A program made the position numbers and the translations under genes. 64,000 bases of DNA, taken from Angiostrongylus vasorum (lineage: Eukaryota; Nematoda; Chromadorea; Rhabditida; Metastrongylidae). Positions 63,625 through 64,000 of this stretch are shown here, in pieces. Location: the NCBI GenBank assembly GCA_018806985.1, contig JADANN010000380.1, forward strand, positions 1,924,501-1,988,500, in the 5' to 3' direction. Within the stretch, counting starts at the first letter, position 1. Every line of letters begins with the position of its first letter. Under the pieces are notes generated by a model that was not told the DNA's origin, did not search any database, and worked only from the letters and a program-made list of their open reading frames with translations.

Positions 63625-64000
63625 TCATTCATGTTTTCGAAAAGAATTCGACAATAACGGACGAAAACTTACTGGTTGCTTCAATATCATCTTCACTTTT
63701 TTTGCCGCGTATTTGTCTATATGTTTTCGAACACAAAACGTGTGCGGACTCGTGATCATTCTCTTACATTTCAATCGCTCTTCTTCAAAACCTTTGGTAC
63801 CCCATCCTGTTAATCATGGATTGGACACCCCTAATTTCATGCAATTAATGTTGCCAGCCAAAGCTGTCCAGTGTGCTTCACTTACTTGATGGACATGAAG
63901 GCCATCAGATTTCCCCGCATTAGACCTCCCACTTTTAATTTCCTTCTAATAGAAATACCCACACATCACAAGCTCTACTGTGAGAATGGGTATGTCGGTG
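63625..64000. other. Right edge, no secure exon
   Basis: Probably ligase III intron. Two donor-like GTAAGT sites occur on the minus strand (ending ...MILKQP and ...GLHVHQ). Neither encodes the expected KYDGER motif. Confidence 0.35.

Noticed and set aside
63830..63920. Minus-strand exon-like segment with KSDG, a good acceptor and a GTAAGT donor, as the ligase motif I exon
   Set aside because: The motif should read K-Y-D-G-E-R with V-Q next. Here it is KSDGLHVHQ and the upstream residues do not fit the family, so chance is more likely.

Overview
The window is nuclear DNA of a parasitic nematode, most likely a hookworm (Ancylostomatidae). Three things suggest this: intron-rich genes with short exons and TTTCAG-type acceptors; a nematode-type two-domain galectin and a nematode-only fatty-acid/retinol-binding (FAR) protein; and an endonuclease/reverse-transcriptase relic of a type I know from hookworm genomes. 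The species is inference. All five protein genes were assembled by hand from exon phases and protein-family conservation, because no open reading frame here covers a whole gene.

Layout. (1) About 1-7.5 kb, plus strand: tandem-repeat galectin, eight exons in the window plus a probable 10-nt exon fragment at the left edge. (2) About 9.1-15.3 kb, minus strand: FAR-like gene, four exons; the signal-peptide exon was not found. (3) 15.5-32.5 kb: gene-poor, packed with short repeats and one degraded RTE-like non-LTR element (27.8-29.2 kb). (4) 32.6-37.6 kb, minus: EMC2 (ER membrane protein complex subunit 2), eight exons, 293 aa. (5) 38.1-44.8 kb, minus, just upstream of EMC2: mitochondrial delta-1-pyrroline-5-carboxylate dehydrogenase (ALDH4A1/alh-6 type), sixteen exons giving exactly 563 codons plus stop. 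(6) 45-52 kb: a small GC-rich zinc-ribbon-like ORF, a mariner-like relic and repeats. (7) 52.2-62.6 kb, minus: the C-terminal two thirds of a DNA ligase III gene. Its motif I exon should lie beyond the right edge.

Between and inside these genes lie several families of short dispersed repeats. Family A (often palindromic, 'TACTGCCTACT' end) is tRNA-like. Families B and C are tRNA-derived SINE-like and share a central domain. Family D has a 'CAAGTATCAAG' tail. A further family, often with inverted termini, carries a sequence that fits the hammerhead ribozyme core: CTGANGA, stem II, GAAA, then a palindromic ACGT followed by H. This family is the most interesting object here. Three copies keep the whole core and about eight are decayed.

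Several gene-structure oddities may be biology or assembly error: a GG 3' splice site in the dehydrogenase, a GC-AG intron and one-base homopolymer phase breaks in ligase III, a decoy exon in the galectin, and a SINE with a 17-bp target duplication touching a splice acceptor.
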